The notes under the pieces are model-generated. The model made no database searches. It worked only from the letters and a program-made list of their open reading frames with translations, and was not told the DNA's origin. 64,000 nt of DNA. Origin: Nilaparvata lugens (Eukaryota > Arthropoda > Insecta > Hemiptera > Delphacidae). This document shows, one piece after another, positions 1 to 11,246 of this stretch (positions are counted from its first letter, which is position 1; the number at the start of each line of letters is the position of its first letter). The position numbers were made by a program, and so were the translations under genes. The stretch is taken from positions 98,696,997 through 98,760,996 of the forward strand of contig NC_052506.1 of assembly GCF_014356525.2 (NCBI RefSeq). The letters run 5' to 3'.

Positions 1-40
1 ATCAACATCTAATGTAAAGCAGCCATCAAATACACATATC

Positions 41-988
41 ATGCTCTCAACAGCAATCATCACAGTAAAGGACAGTCATGGGACTCCTCACCTATGCAGA
101 GCCTTGCTTGACAGTGGATCTCAATCAAACTTCATAACTGAAAGGACAGCACAATTCCTGAAACTTCCAAGAAATAAATCAGCTATTGAAGTTAGTGGTA
201 TTGGACAATCTTCCACAAAGACATGTCACACAGTTGACTGCAACATTCAATCCAGAATGACTTCATTTTCGGCATCCATTGAATGTATTGTCTTGTTGGA
301 AAAAATCACTCAGAAGCTACCCATAATTGAAATACCAATTTCAAGGCTGAACATTCCTAAAAACATACAGTTGGCAGATCCTAAATGTCAAACACCTAGT
401 GACATTGATATTCTTCTTGGTGCAGAACTATTCTATGACATAATTTGTGACAGAAAAATTATGGTCAATGAGACATCTCCAACTCTCCAAAATTCAACAT
501 TTGGCTGGTTAGTTTCTGGCAAAGTGAACATCAACATTGAAACTTCATACCTATCAACAGTGTGCAACTTAACAACAATTGAAGAACTTAACAACACAAT
601 GAACACTTTTTGGAAAATTGAAGAATTAGAGGGTAACAGGCTCTTTAGTGGAAATGACAAATATTGTGAAGAATACTACACAAAGACAACACAACGAGAT
701 CAAGATGGCAGATACTCTGTAAAAATTCCATTGAAGGAAGAGTTGAGTGAACTAGGTCAATCCTATGACACAGCACTCAAGAGATCCATCTACTTAGAAA
801 AACGGTTAGAAAAGAATAAACATCTCAAAACAGAACACATCAAATTCATGAGAGAATGTGAGAACATGCAACACATGAAACAGATAACTAAAGAAGAAGC
901 TAATTCATCCACAAATTACTTCATTCCTCACCATGCAGTCATCAAGGAAACCTCTACAACAACCAAACTTCGAGTTAGTTGTATTTGA
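41..988 (+). pseudogene. Pao-type gag-pol fragment: aspartic protease (peptidase A17-like) and start of RT
   Basis: The open frame of 315 codons probably continues from upstream, so the ATG at 41 is only the first one in the window and not a trusted start. Near residues 22-32 there is a retropepsin-type motif, LLDSGSQSNFI; further on DIDILLGAELFYDI and FGWLVSG are typical of the A17 protease region of Pao elements. The last third (KIPLKEEL, then YFIPHHAV and TKLRV) is the lead-in to reverse transcriptase. The frame ends because AGTT is duplicated in tandem around 970-979, which shifts the downstream RT into another frame. Its role was processing of the element's own polyprotein; the copy cannot now make an intact one. 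Confidence 0.85.
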
Positions 989-2884
989 TGCTTCATGTAA
1001 AACTTCTACTGGAACTTCATTGAATGACATTTCAATTGTAGGACCAACTGTACAATTTTCATTGATAAATATCATCCTAATATTCAGAACTCACAAGATT
1101 GCTACAACAGCTGACATTGAGAAAATGTATAGACAAATACTGATCAATCCCGTTCAAACCAATCTCCAACTGATTCTGTGGCGTGAAAATTCAAAGGAGT
1201 GTATCAAAATATACAAATTATCAACTGTCACATATGGAACAGCTAGTGCACCATATCTTGCAACACGAACATTGAACCAATTGACCTATGATGAGAGTGA
1301 CAATTTTCCAAAGGCTTCACAAGTTATGCTTCATGATTTTTATGTAGACGATGCTATAACAGGTGGTGAATCAGTTGAAAAAGTTCAAAAAACTGTAAAT
1401 GACTTAAGGAAATTAGCCAAAAGTGGTGGTTTCCATTTGAGGAAATGGTGTAGTAACAACCCAGAAGTTTTGAAGAATGTTCCTGATGAAGATATTGAAC
1501 AAAAAACTTTCAACTTGGACCAAGATCAGAATATCAAAACATTAGGTATCATTTGGAATCCCAAAACAGATGTCTTTCAATTCACATTTAAAAACAAACA
1601 ATTCAATCACAAGTTAACAAAGAGATCTGTCTTGTCAGCTATTGGTCAAATATTTGATCCTTTGGGAATCATTGGCCCTGTGGTTTTGTTAGAAAAATTA
1701 TTAATGCAGAAATTGTGGACATGTAAGATTGGCTGGGATGATCCCCTGCCTGAAGAGATTTCAAATCAATGGATGTTATTCAGACAAACAATACCAATTC
1801 TCACTCAATTGCAAATACCCAGGTGTATCACAAACAAAATCATTGCAAATCAATATGAGATTCATGGATTTTCTGATGCGTCTGAAGTGGCATATGGTGG
1901 ATGTGTATATTTAAGATGCATTGGTTCTTCACAAAACATATGTTGTCTTGTTACTTATGAGTCTCGAGTAGTGCCAATAGAAAAGGTATCTCTTCCAATA
2001 CTAGAATTGTGTGGAACTCTCCTATTGGCAGAATTGACAAAGACTGTTGTTGATGCACTGCATCTTCCAATACAAAACATATATCTGTATACTGACTCAA
2101 TGATTGTTCTGGCATGGATTAAGGCCCCATCATCACATTGGGCTACATTTGTTTCTAATCGAGTAGCAAAAATCCAGGATCTGAGCAACATACAATCATG
2201 GAATCATATTCAGGGAACTTCTAACCCAGCAGATTTCTTGTCTCGAGGTCTTGAGCGTGAAAAATTCCAAACCTCAATTGCTCAAGAGGGTATAAAGTGG
2301 CACTTTCAGCCTCCAAGTGCACCAAACTTTGGCGGTTTATGGGAATCTTCAGTGAAACTAGTGAAAACTCACCTGATAAGAGTTATTAGTCAATCATGCT
2401 TAACAATAATAGAGTTCATCACTCTAATTACTCAAATAGAGGCCTGTGTGAATTCCCGGCCTATTACTCCAATGTCTGAAGAGCCATCAGACCTTGTTGC
2501 TCTGACTCCAGCACACTTTCTGATTGGCAGTGTTCTTACCGACCTTCCAGAACCCAATCTTCTAGATGTATAACAAAATCGGCTCAATCAGTGGCAACAT
2601 GTGCAGCAAATGAAACAGCACTTCTGGGCACGCTGGTCAAAGGACTACCTTTCCAACCTGCAGCAGCACTACAAGTGGCAGTCCAACTCCTCTGCTATTT
2701 AACCAGGCAGTATGGTGGTTGTCAAGGAAGGCAACCTACCACCCTTCAAATGGCCACTTGCAAGAGTGACTGCAATTCATCCTGGACGTGACAATTATGT
2801 TAGAGTAGCTACAGTAAAAACCACCAATGGAGAATTCAAAAGACCAGTAAACAAATTGTGTTTATTACCATTTCCTAACAATTG
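972..2884 (+). pseudogene. Pao-type pol fragment: reverse transcriptase, RNase H, truncated integrase, DUF5641-like end
   Basis: This continues the preceding frame after the AGTT frameshift. Visible motifs in order: VVFDAS, IEKMYRQI, the catalytic YVDDAITGGES (about 1340-1375), the RNase H segment GFSDASEVAYGG (about 1867), LYTDSMIVLAWI (about 2085), then NPADFLSRG. The text jumps from there directly to WHFQPPSAPNFGGLWE, the end of the integrase core, so the zinc-binding domain and most of the catalytic DDE core are missing. The same frame crosses a TAA at 2571-2573, reads NRLNQWQHVQQMKQHFW (DUF5641-type), crosses another stop near 2701 and ends in CLLPFPNN at 2884. The copy is therefore inactive through at least four separate lesions. 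Confidence 0.87.
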
Positions 2885-2974
2885 ATTCAATTTTTTATTG
2901 CTTATTCTTTCTTTGTATATTTTTCAAATTAATTTTTTTTCTATTTAGAAGGTATACCTTCAAGGTGGGGGGTA

Positions 2975-3240
2975 TGTTACCACCAGTTTGTATCATTTTG
3001 TGAGCGCTCTGTTAAGAGCTTCCTGTGTAAACCCATCTGGCCATGCTGCCTATGCATGAACTGGGTTTTGGTGAGTTGGTGATGAGTTGTGAACTATGAA
3101 GTACAGACAATTTGACTATTTTTGAGTGAAAGTGCGAAACACTCATAATATTAAGATCTTTTGTTTCATTGATCTTCTTGTGTAATACAGTCCATTTTGT
3201 AACAGTGAAATGTTTGTGTCATGTGTCATTTTATTCTACA
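2975..3240 (+). repeat. 3' LTR of the BEL/Pao element (approximate ends)
   Basis: It follows a purine tract (AAGGTGGGGGGTA) and begins TGTTACCACC, the usual kind of start for BEL/Pao LTRs. The proposed end, TTCTACA at 3240, gives TG...CA termini and a length near 266 bp. The right end is a guess because no second LTR is in the window for comparison. Confidence 0.6.
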
Positions 3241-3607
3241 CCAATCATCCACTATTATTGATAATTCTCATCATATTCTACAAATTATGGTGAAAATTAC
3301 AAACTTTATCTCATTCAATTTTTTCATGATTCAATCATAGTGAGTTTCATCAGCAAAAGGTATCAATAAAGGCATAAAGCCTGAAAGATTCATGGTTATA
3401 ATATTATACAATGTCATGGAATAAAATGTTGATCAGCAATCAATTGAATTGATAATACATTTTCTTATATTGAATAAAAATTAACCACTTACTAATAGTG
3501 AGAATTGGAATATACCTAATTATATCAATAGTTCGAAAAATAAATAGTGATGAATCTGTTTTTCACCCATATATTTCTATATATCAACATGAGTTTACTA
3601 TGCATAC
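3241..3607. other. Intronic sequence, nothing specific seen
   Basis: AT-rich sequence between the BEL/Pao LTR and a coding exon. No repeat, RNA gene or open frame is supported. Confidence 0.6.
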
Positions 3608-3712
3608 CTCTAGTTTCTGATTGTGGTTAGATGACTCCAATTGCTGATTCCTATTGGACAGTAAAGCGAGTTCTTTTGTTGTTCTACTCAGTTCTTGCTG
3701 TAGAGTTTCCGC
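3608..3712 (-). CDS. Coiled-coil gene exon, 35 codons, most downstream visible
   Basis: Acceptor ATTTTTCCAG, donor GTATGC. It starts AETLQQELSRTTKELALL and ends SSNHNQKLE. The gene continues past the left edge of the window; the BEL/Pao element lies in the following intron. Confidence 0.85.
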
Positions 3713-4756
3713 CTGGAAAAATATGTCAATTTATTAAGAATAATTACGGTAAATTATTGTTCATTGGAAACAGTCAACAGCACAAAAAAGTTGTATTCAA
3801 ACTGTAACTATAGAAAATCAAATTGAAGTAAATAATTGAGTGAAATATCCTCGAATATTTCATTCATTTATTCATAGACAATAGATACAATGCAGGTAAA
3901 AACAACAGGCATGCGCCCAAAACTGCTTTAAACCTTAATTTGGAATACACAGTCTAGAGGTTATGTAAATGATAACTTAATTCACACACTATTTTGAGTC
4001 CAAAAAATGAATGTACTACAAGTATAATTTTGAATTCATCTAATTAATTAATTCCAAAATACAAATCCAAACAAAAATCTTCTTCACAATTACAAAAAAT
4101 ATTAAAAATTTTACTTAAATCCACAAATTAAACTTTTGTTAAAATTCTAAGGGGCGATTGCTGAGATCGGGTCTGGCTAACCCCAGCGCAACGTTGGTCT
4201 AGCGCAACTTTGGTCTCGGCTAAAAAATTGGTTTGCTGAGATCGAGTTCAGCCGTCGGTCATCTCTTGGTCGAGAGCAACTTTGATCCCCAGGTTTAGCC
4301 AGACCGACGCTCAAGTTTAGCCAGACCGAGGCGCAACTGGAGGAATCCATGGGGAATTATTGTCGCAATGTTGGCAACAGCCATCTCGAATGCTACTTTG
4401 GCTCTCACACGCTGTCTTTGCGTATTGCTTTTGCACTCTCTCACACTCACTCACTCTCCCATCATTCGTTTCTTTTTTTTTCTTCTTCCCCTCCCACGCT
4501 CTCTCACTCACTCTCTCTATCTCTCTCCCTCTAAGAGGTTTTCCTTTAGGATTTATCCGATGGAATTTGAAATATTGTATCTAATTGTATAAATAAATAA
4601 AGTTTTAAATTCTCTTTTAAACTGTATTTTGATTAAGAGTTTTATTTACTTATGTAATCTTATTACATGATATGTAATCTATTTTTTCTGTTCTTCTGTA
4701 AATTTGTCTTCTTTTGTAAAGGGTTGTGTGGCAGAGAGGACCAGGAGTCCTAATTC

Positions 4757-4832
4757 CGCCCTAATAAAGGCATATAATCAATCAATCACTCTCTCTCTCT
4801 CTCTCAGGCATAATATGCCTTTATTAGGGCAT
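4757..4832. repeat. Hairpin around a CT microsatellite
   Basis: GCCCTAATAAAGGCAT (about 4758) is followed after a (CT)n run by its reverse complement ATGCCTTTATTAGGGC (about 4815-4830). It is a perfect 16-bp stem inside the Harbinger-like element. Confidence 0.75.
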
Positions 4833-6739
4833 ATTGAAGAAGAAAAAAATCAATCAATCTCATTCTCTCCCTCTCCTTCCCCCACTTACTCCCATTCTCT
4901 CTCTTTCCCCCACTTACTCCCATTCTCTCTCTATTTCAGTCTCGATCCTCTCTTGACCGTCGTTATAATGATCATCTGTGATTTGATAATCTTCTAAACT
5001 CTTTCGAATGTTGTTACAGTGAACACATGAACAACTCCTCACCTTTTTGGTGTTCATTTGGAATTAATTTTCATTTATTTCGAAAATGTAGTTTTTTTCT
5101 AGCGTATTGTCCAGCAAGGAATTTAATTTAATATTTTTCCATTACTAAACAAATAATAGCTATCGCCGCAAAACTATGTATAATGCGACATGATGCTGCA
5201 GTACTCACATAAATCGCCAGTATCTATGTGGACTACCATCAGCAAAAAATCTGAGAGCAATCAGCACTTCTCTTCAGTTTTAAATTCTGATACCGTACTC
5301 GCCGACTTGATGTATTGGTTCGTAATAATCCAAATATTCAAGATAATCCATTATTCACTTCATCCACTCACAAAATCAATTCCACAGAAAGGATCACGCA
5401 AACAAAGGGTCGCTCATCACCATCTGGACTCAACTTAATAGTTCATTTATGCAATGCACACTATTTCTGCATCTCGTGATGATGAAAGCAAACGCAACTG
5501 CCTCCAATTAGCAACAATCAACCCCACATAGATATCATCTCACACTTTCGTACAATTACAACGTATTTAATACAGTTCTCCTTCATTACTGATGTAGGTG
5601 CAGTTCCATATAATGTTCAAATCAATTATACGGGTAGATAGCATCGATACTATCGTAGCCTAGATTCGTAGGAGGTACCACTGATAGAAATTGAGTCAAA
5701 AGAATTGGCTTCCAATTTAATATATTTTCAGACATTGTTTAAACAAAAAAAATATATAATATGAGTGTTGAGAGAATATCAGAATGATAATAAAATTATG
5801 GGCTACTCAGTGAATGGGCTAGTGCGTACTGCCAGAGACAAATAAATAGGTAACTTTCAAACAGTATCTTTACTCTATAGAACTGCGTATAGCGAATACT
5901 CCAGAAAGATCTTTTTGAAGTAAGTCAGTTTTGTTTTTACCATCTTTAAAAATTGAAAGTTCAATTTAACATGTATTGATAATTGTTCATTCAGTTTCAT
6001 GCATTAATATGAAAAGATCATGTAGGCCCAATGTAAAACAGTTCATGTGATTGAAACGTAGTCCTTTTTTTAGTATGGTACCCACAAAATGTCCTAGTTA
6101 TGTTATGAATAAAGAGTAGTTTCCACCGGGGAAAGGAGGATATAAAAATCTCCAGTAATATCTGGGAACATGGATATATCCCCCCCCCACAGTAAATATA
6201 TTTTTTGCACTTTAGTAAAAGTCATGAAAATCATAGGTTTGTAGACTATAGCTTTGAAACTATTTTTTGAAACAATTGAATGACTAATGAAATTATATTT
6301 CCATTCTATTTGTTATATGAACTGAAATAACATAGGCCTATGATCAGCCCACTGAACATAAAGAAACTTCATTATTAAGATGTAGTTTTTCAAGTGGAAA
6401 TTGCTTGAAATCACACCAAATTGAGGATATTTTTCTTAAATTTAAGAAAATCCGGGGTAGGCCCCCCGGATCCCTCTTTCGTGCGAGGTAAAGAATTTCC
6501 TTGTTGTTTGAAGGTGTTTTCATTTTCACTTTCTTATGTTATAATATTTTAAACATTAGTGGAAAAATATTTTAAATATGACTTATGGGAGTAATGAAAT
6601 TATTCAGAATTCAAAGATGAACCCCAATTTGACATTGGTTTTTAATAAAATCAAAAGAATAGCGAGTTAATAGCTTAATCCCGAACTTAAACCTGCCTCC
6701 TAGCAGGTCTAAGTTGGAGTCTAAAATCATCGTTTTTGC

Positions 6740-7035
6740 TCCTGAGATTATCTCATTTTAGCCTGATCCCGATCTCAGCAATCCACCGAGATTATCTTTT
6801 AAACTCGAGTTGATCTATGCTTGAACTCAGCAATCCACCGAGATTAATTTTTAGCCTAGACTGGATCTCAGCAAACCGATTTTTAGACCGCCGGTTTTTC
6901 CCTGCGATAATTGCCGGTCGGCTAACTTTTGCGCTCGAGCGTGGTTAATCCCGATCTCAGCAAACCGATTTTTGATCTGCGGCGCAAAAACCGGTTTTTA
7001 GCCGAGCGCAAGAGATAATCCCGATCTCAGCAATC
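6740..7035. repeat. Subterminal repeats of the Harbinger-like element
   Basis: Several imperfect direct copies of GATCTCAGCAA followed by ACCGAT or TCCACCGAGATTA occur here, with inverted relatives near 4160-4330. Subterminal arrays of this kind commonly bind the transposase, but no binding is shown here. Confidence 0.6.
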
Positions 7036-7357
7036 GCCCCTAAACGTCAAAACATTACATTTCCAACAATGACTTGTATTTAAATACTACAAAGAATGAG
7101 AATAGGAACAGCTGGTTTTCATTGGAGTGATACATCATTTTGTCCTTGAACTAATCTTATATTTTTGATCAACAAAATTACATATTTCATAAGTAAGATC
7201 AACGATAGTTAGAAAGCTAAATGATTTCATAATAAAACTGTGAATTTCAGTAAGTAAAAACAAGTGAAACAGTAAGTAAGTTTTTTCAACAGCCATTAAA
7301 AACAGTATGTTTTTTCAACAGCCATTTCCTTAAAAAGTTTAGGGATACCGTACTTAC

Positions 7358-7411
7358 TGCATTAGATAAATCCGTAAGTTGCGTGTTTTTATCTTCAACA
7401 ACTTCATGCAG
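7358..7411 (-). CDS. Coiled-coil gene micro-exon, 18 codons
   Basis: This 54-bp exon has acceptor GTTTTTACAG and a perfect donor GTAAGTA. It encodes LHEVVEDKNTQLTDLSNA. It is too short to be found by ORF length; the splice sites, the frame and the continued coiled coil support it. Confidence 0.78.
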
Positions 7412-7718
7412 CTGTAAAAACCAGAACAATTAGTAATAGTGTAACACACGAAATAATAAATTACTTCATTAAAATTAATTTACGAGTAAATTTTGAAAAA
7501 AACTCTTCATGTACGTTAATTAGCTGTTAAATTGAATGAAAAAATGTACCTACTTACAAATTTATAAATTAAAACTTTTTCAATAATGATTATTATTTAG
7601 CTTAGCACGTCAATTCAGAGTCTGCAGCTTTGCACGGTCGACTGTAAGCTACACGAAATATAAATTTGACTTTCAGTGTTAAAAACGCATTATTAAGTTA
7701 CCCAATCAATGGTAGACT

Positions 7719-7976
7719 TCAGGTGAAGTTCTTGTTTTTTAAAAACGAGTCGATTTTGTATTCTCTTAATTTCAAGTTGAATATTATTAGAATCCTGGTT
7801 TTAATAATTGAGCCTGGTTTGAAAAGGTTTAGGCAATATTTACGTTTAACACCGCACACCGACATTGGATGTTTGATTGTCTCTATCATTGCTCTCCACA
7901 TTATACATTCATTACTTTTTACAAAATCAATCAGAATTTCATCATCTTCAGTGCTCCAATTCATATTTGCACTCAT
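7719..7976 (-). CDS. Small Myb/SANT-like open frame (85 codons), uncertain gene
   Basis: A minus-strand frame with ATG at 7976. Residues 6-52 look like one Myb/SANT repeat: NWSTEDDEILIDFV, a second tryptophan 20 residues after the first (W7, W27), and a third-helix-like VCGVKRKYCLNL. The rest (to residue 85) is basic with no recognisable domain. It could be a stand-alone small nuclear protein, one exon of a larger gene, or a relic of a transposon DNA-binding protein. It has the same strand as the host gene but lies in its intron, with no splice sites joining it. I see no promoter evidence. Confidence 0.4.
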   Translation of the reverse strand: MSANMNWSTEDDEILIDFVKSNECIMWRAMIETIKHPMSVCGVKRKYCLNLFKPGSIIKTRILIIFNLKLREYKIDSFLKNKNFT

Positions 7977-8214
7977 CTTAAATCATATTTAAATTCTCAG
8001 CGCTAACACTATATAAACGTTCCGAGGATGTTTGTCACCGCTTGACTAAAAAATGAAGGCACCGCTATTTTACGTTAAGGTCATCACTAGCATTCCCTAG
8101 AAAACTAACACCACATGGATTGTAATGATATAGTCAACTTTTTAGAGACGATACCCATCGCTACATTGAGGCACCGATTTCTTAGAAACCAAAGCTTCAC
8201 AGGTAATAACAAAC

Positions 8215-8337
8215 CTCTTTGTTGTAACAATTGATTGCCATGATTTCTTTTTCTTTCTGATCCAACTGATACTGCCGTTCTGTGATCAAATGCTTCAAAA
8301 GAGCTATTTCCTCTTCATGTTCACTCCTCGCGAATAT
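8215..8337 (-). CDS. Coiled-coil gene exon, 41 codons
   Basis: Acceptor ATTTCCACAG, donor GTTTGT. It starts IFARSEHEEEIALLKHL and ends MAINCYNKE. Phase 0 at both sides. Confidence 0.85.
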
Positions 8338-8741
8338 CTGTGGAAATAGAAAGGAAGAAGTTAGAATATATTAACAAAAATACATTTTTCTCTAATGAAT
8401 AATCTCACTAAAAGATAAATTTTTGTAAGTTTGTGAGGATAGCCTACCTTTTATTGAAATAGATTTGGACAATTGAATGCTCTTGAACACTTTTCAAGAA
8501 TTGATAAAAAAGAGCCATTAGAAATCAAGAATGAGAACCAGGAACAAAATATGCGCATAAGACAACTACTAATAAACTATTATTTGTTTTAATGAAAAAA
8601 AAATCATATACAAATGCCTCAATCATAAATATTGAAGTAATGCTTTGAGTATGAATATTGAAGTGAATTACGGTAGTTTAAAAGAAACAAAAACAAACAA
8701 TTCTCATAAATATGAGATTTTTGTCAGTGTATTTATTTTAC

Positions 8742-8849
8742 CTGTTGAAATTTACTTTGTTTCAATTTTTTCAAATCTTCAATTGCATTTTGTAAGTCAC
8801 AGCGAACTCGAACTAGCTCGGTTTCAAGATTGTTCCTTGCTCGTAAATG
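8742..8849 (-). CDS. Coiled-coil gene exon, 36 codons
   Basis: Acceptor TGTTTTGCAG, donor GTAAAATA. It starts HLRARNNLETELVRV and ends KLKQSKFQQ. Phase 0 at both sides. Confidence 0.86.
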
Positions 8850-9055
8850 CTGCAAAACATAAGAAAAGATTAGGTGTGTGAATATGAAACAGTATGAGCA
8901 AACACGGGGAAGTGAAAGAAATTAATGTAATTTATTTTCCCAACAGGTTGAGCTCTAGACGCTGTAAAGAGCAGACGTTTATTTCTACTGAAACCTAATT
9001 ATGAAAGATTTGTTTAAATAAATTAAACTGACGGATTAATAACGCTTACAAAATA

Positions 9056-9250
9056 ATAAGACCGTGTTAAAATATTTATAAATCCTTAAATATATTTATA
9101 AGTATTTTTATATAATTAATATAAAGCTATTATAAAAGTAATTAAGATATAATTAATATTATAAAGATGAATATAATTTATCTTTTTATAAGTATCTTTA
9201 TATAATTAATCTTTATAAGACCGTGTTTAAATCTTTATAAATCCTTATAA
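9056..9250. repeat. AT-rich degenerate direct repeats
   Basis: The phrase ATAAGACCGTGTT followed by TTTATAAATCCTT occurs at about 9056 and again near 9218. It is separated by short-period ATAATTAATATAAAG-like sequence, which suggests a local duplication in very AT-rich DNA. Confidence 0.55.
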
Positions 9251-9267
9251 ATCTGCTATCTTTGATA

Positions 9268-9851
9268 CAAAGTGTTTCAAAAAGAACTTTACAATAGCTT
9301 TATTGATAATTCATTTTTTTAAATATCCAAAAAATAAATTGAGCTGTTTCCACTGTTGGCTTAGAATGAAACAATTCAAGGAAGTTTCCCTTTAGAATAG
9401 TATGATTGTGCGTAATTGCGCCATAACAAGTGCTAGCTATAGTCGAGTTGAAAATGCCTTGCCTCACTGTTTTCAAGCGTGCGTGGATGCCAGTTAGATA
9501 ATGTGTTGTGATGAACCATCTTGCATTGAGGAAAAATTTCGTTGTTAGTCATTCTCATCGATATTTGGAATCGAAAACTGTTCAGATAAACTAACCCTGT
9601 GATTTGCTATTTTTTATAAGGATGTGCTCTTGTAGCACTCTCGGTTCCAGTCGAGGCAGCTATTTTTAACTTAACTAGATCCAGTGCTTGTTATAGCAGT
9701 ACGATTTCGTACTATCAAAATATTCTATAGAAAAACATACGGTAGGTGTTTTCCTTTGTAATAACAAAAAACCTTTATCACTCTGTATATTTTTTTAATA
9801 ATTTTTCAAAACCATCCAAGTTGTGAAGTACCTACTTTTTGAAACACTCTG
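9268..9851. mobile_element. Mariner-like MITE, 584 bp, TA-flanked
   Basis: The left end CAAAGTGTTTCAAAAAG and the reverse complement of the right end, CAGAGTGTTTCAAAAAG, match with one difference. Both are flanked by TA (9266-9267 and 9852-9853), the known Tc1/mariner target duplication. No transposase frame is present. Confidence 0.72.
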
Positions 9852-9972
9852 TATATTATTTACAGCTAAAATCAAACTTATAGATTTCCATGCGCTATGT
9901 ATTAAGGAATTTTTACTCCACAATCAATCAGAATTGAAGGGTGAATAAAATTATGTAAGTCACAGAGCATAC

Positions 9973-10089
9973 CTCTTTTATCTTGTTTTCTTTATCACGC
10001 TTCAAACAACTCATTTCTAGATGCAGTCTCTTGATTTCCTCAGTCCTTTTACATGATTCTTCCTCAGAGTCAGCCTGTTCAGTCAAAGT
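9973..10089 (-). CDS. Coiled-coil gene exon, 39 codons
   Basis: Acceptor CCATTTTCCAG, donor GTATGC. It starts TLTEQADSEEES and ends KRDKENKIKE. Phase 0 at both sides. The downstream intron holds the mariner-like MITE at 9268-9851. Confidence 0.86.
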
Positions 10090-10346
10090 CTGGAAAATGG
10101 AAGGTTCTCATAATTTAATCAAATATATACTCTACTACTCTCATCAGAGCTATTACTATTTCTAGAATTCAGATAAGGACCGATATGCATACAGAAGTAA
10201 ATCATCCTAAGAGCTATAATTTTAGACCTATAATACAGCACATGCTGTACAAACAAAATACACGTCGTTACCACTAGGTTGTTGCTCATATCTAATATGA
10301 GAGAAAATCAGTTTGAAGAAAGTATAGTGACATTTATACAACTTAC

Positions 10347-10502
10347 CTTTGTTAGAACATTTTTAAGATTTGTGATTTCTTCTTCATAGTTTTCAACGCT
10401 TTGTTCGAGTTCTTTCACCTTTTGCTTTTGCTGACATGCTTTTGTATTGGCGAGTGACAACGAATCTTGTAGATTGCTAATTATATTTTCTTTTTCTGAT
10501 AT
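10347..10502 (-). CDS. Coiled-coil gene exon, 52 codons
   Basis: Acceptor TTGTTTCAG, donor GTAAGTTG. It starts ISEKENIISNLQDSL and ends ITNLKNVLTK, with KVKELEQSVENYEEEI in between: a classic heptad repeat. Phase 0 at both sides. Confidence 0.87.
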
Positions 10503-11057
10503 CTGAAACAATTTGAATATTTGATTTTGAATTTGTATTAGCTTTCTTCTAAAAACAACGAAACAAAATAAGTGATTGTACAAAATTGAAATAATCATAG
10601 CTATTATAAAATATTCAACCATTCAAATGAAAAATTCATTCTAAACAACGAAGAATTTCAAAGAACGTACAGGCCTATTACATGGATATTTTTTGTGAAA
10701 TATGCTTCCTTAAGCTTATTTAATGAGAGAACACCAGCTCACTTATATAGGCAGTAAAACCTATCAAGTTTCTCAATAAGCACTCATTTTTTTATTCACA
10801 TTTTCATGCATCAGAGCAGGCCAATTATAATAATTATGCAATTTCAAAGGAAAAAATAATTTAGATTAGAGTTTACAGCATCTGTATTATCAACGTACTT
10901 TTTATTCTATCTCATATGTATCTTTTACAAATATCATTAGTATCTGGTAATAAGATAATCAAAACAAGATAAATATTATTCTCCAAGGAAGAACGCGAAT
11001 ACAATGATGATTAAAAATACATTATTATGCTGATAAAGATAGGCTATTGATTTCTAC

Positions 11058-11246
11058 CTGACATCTTATGGTCCCTAGTAAGGAATAGGCGGTTTTCAAT
11101 CTTTTATTAGTTTCACAATAATGAATTCTCTCATTTTCAAGAAATTTCTTAGAATAATCCACATCACATCTTAAGCCATTTAGAATGGATGTTAATTTCT
11201 CCACTTCAGTTTGGCCTTGTTTGATTTTATGAGTCCAAGAAGAATC
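11058..11246 (-). CDS. Coiled-coil gene exon, 63 codons, first after the 46-kb intron
   Basis: Acceptor CTTATTTTTAG, donor GTAGAAATC. It starts DSSWTHKIKQGQTEVEKL and ends SLLGTIRCQ. It is less regular than its neighbours (two cysteines, a tryptophan), so the coil may be interrupted here. Phase 0 at both sides. Confidence 0.82.

Larger units (their letters stand above)
1..3240 (+). mobile_element. BEL/Pao-type LTR retrotransposon, 5'-truncated by the window edge, decayed
   Basis: This is a Pao-like element read on the plus strand, lying in an intron of the minus-strand coiled-coil gene. In order it shows an aspartic protease with the DSGSQSNF active-site segment, a reverse transcriptase with YVDD, an RNase H, a short integrase C-terminal part, a DUF5641-like tail, a G-rich polypurine tract (about 2961-2974) and a 3' LTR. 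Protease before RT with this YVDD/RNase H/DUF5641 order is the known BEL/Pao arrangement. The copy is dead: a frameshift, two in-frame stops and a missing integrase core are visible. The gag part and 5' LTR would lie left of the window. Confidence 0.9.
4151..7040. mobile_element. PIF/Harbinger-like non-autonomous DNA transposon
   Basis: The two ends are inverted copies, GGGGCGATTGCTGAGATCGG at the left and its reverse complement ending GCAATCGCCCC at the right. Each end is flanked by TAA (4148-4150 and 7041-7043). A 3-bp TWA target duplication with a G-rich terminus is the known signature of PIF/Harbinger. The 2.9-kb interior has no transposase frame. It holds pyrimidine-rich tracts (4430-4540, 4780-4940) and subterminal repeats of the motif GATCTCAGCAA, especially at 6740-7035. 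It sits within an intron of the coiled-coil gene. Confidence 0.82.

Noticed and set aside
4317..4592. Several overlapping Ser/Leu/His frames
   Set aside because: They arise from CT-rich sequence inside the Harbinger-like element.
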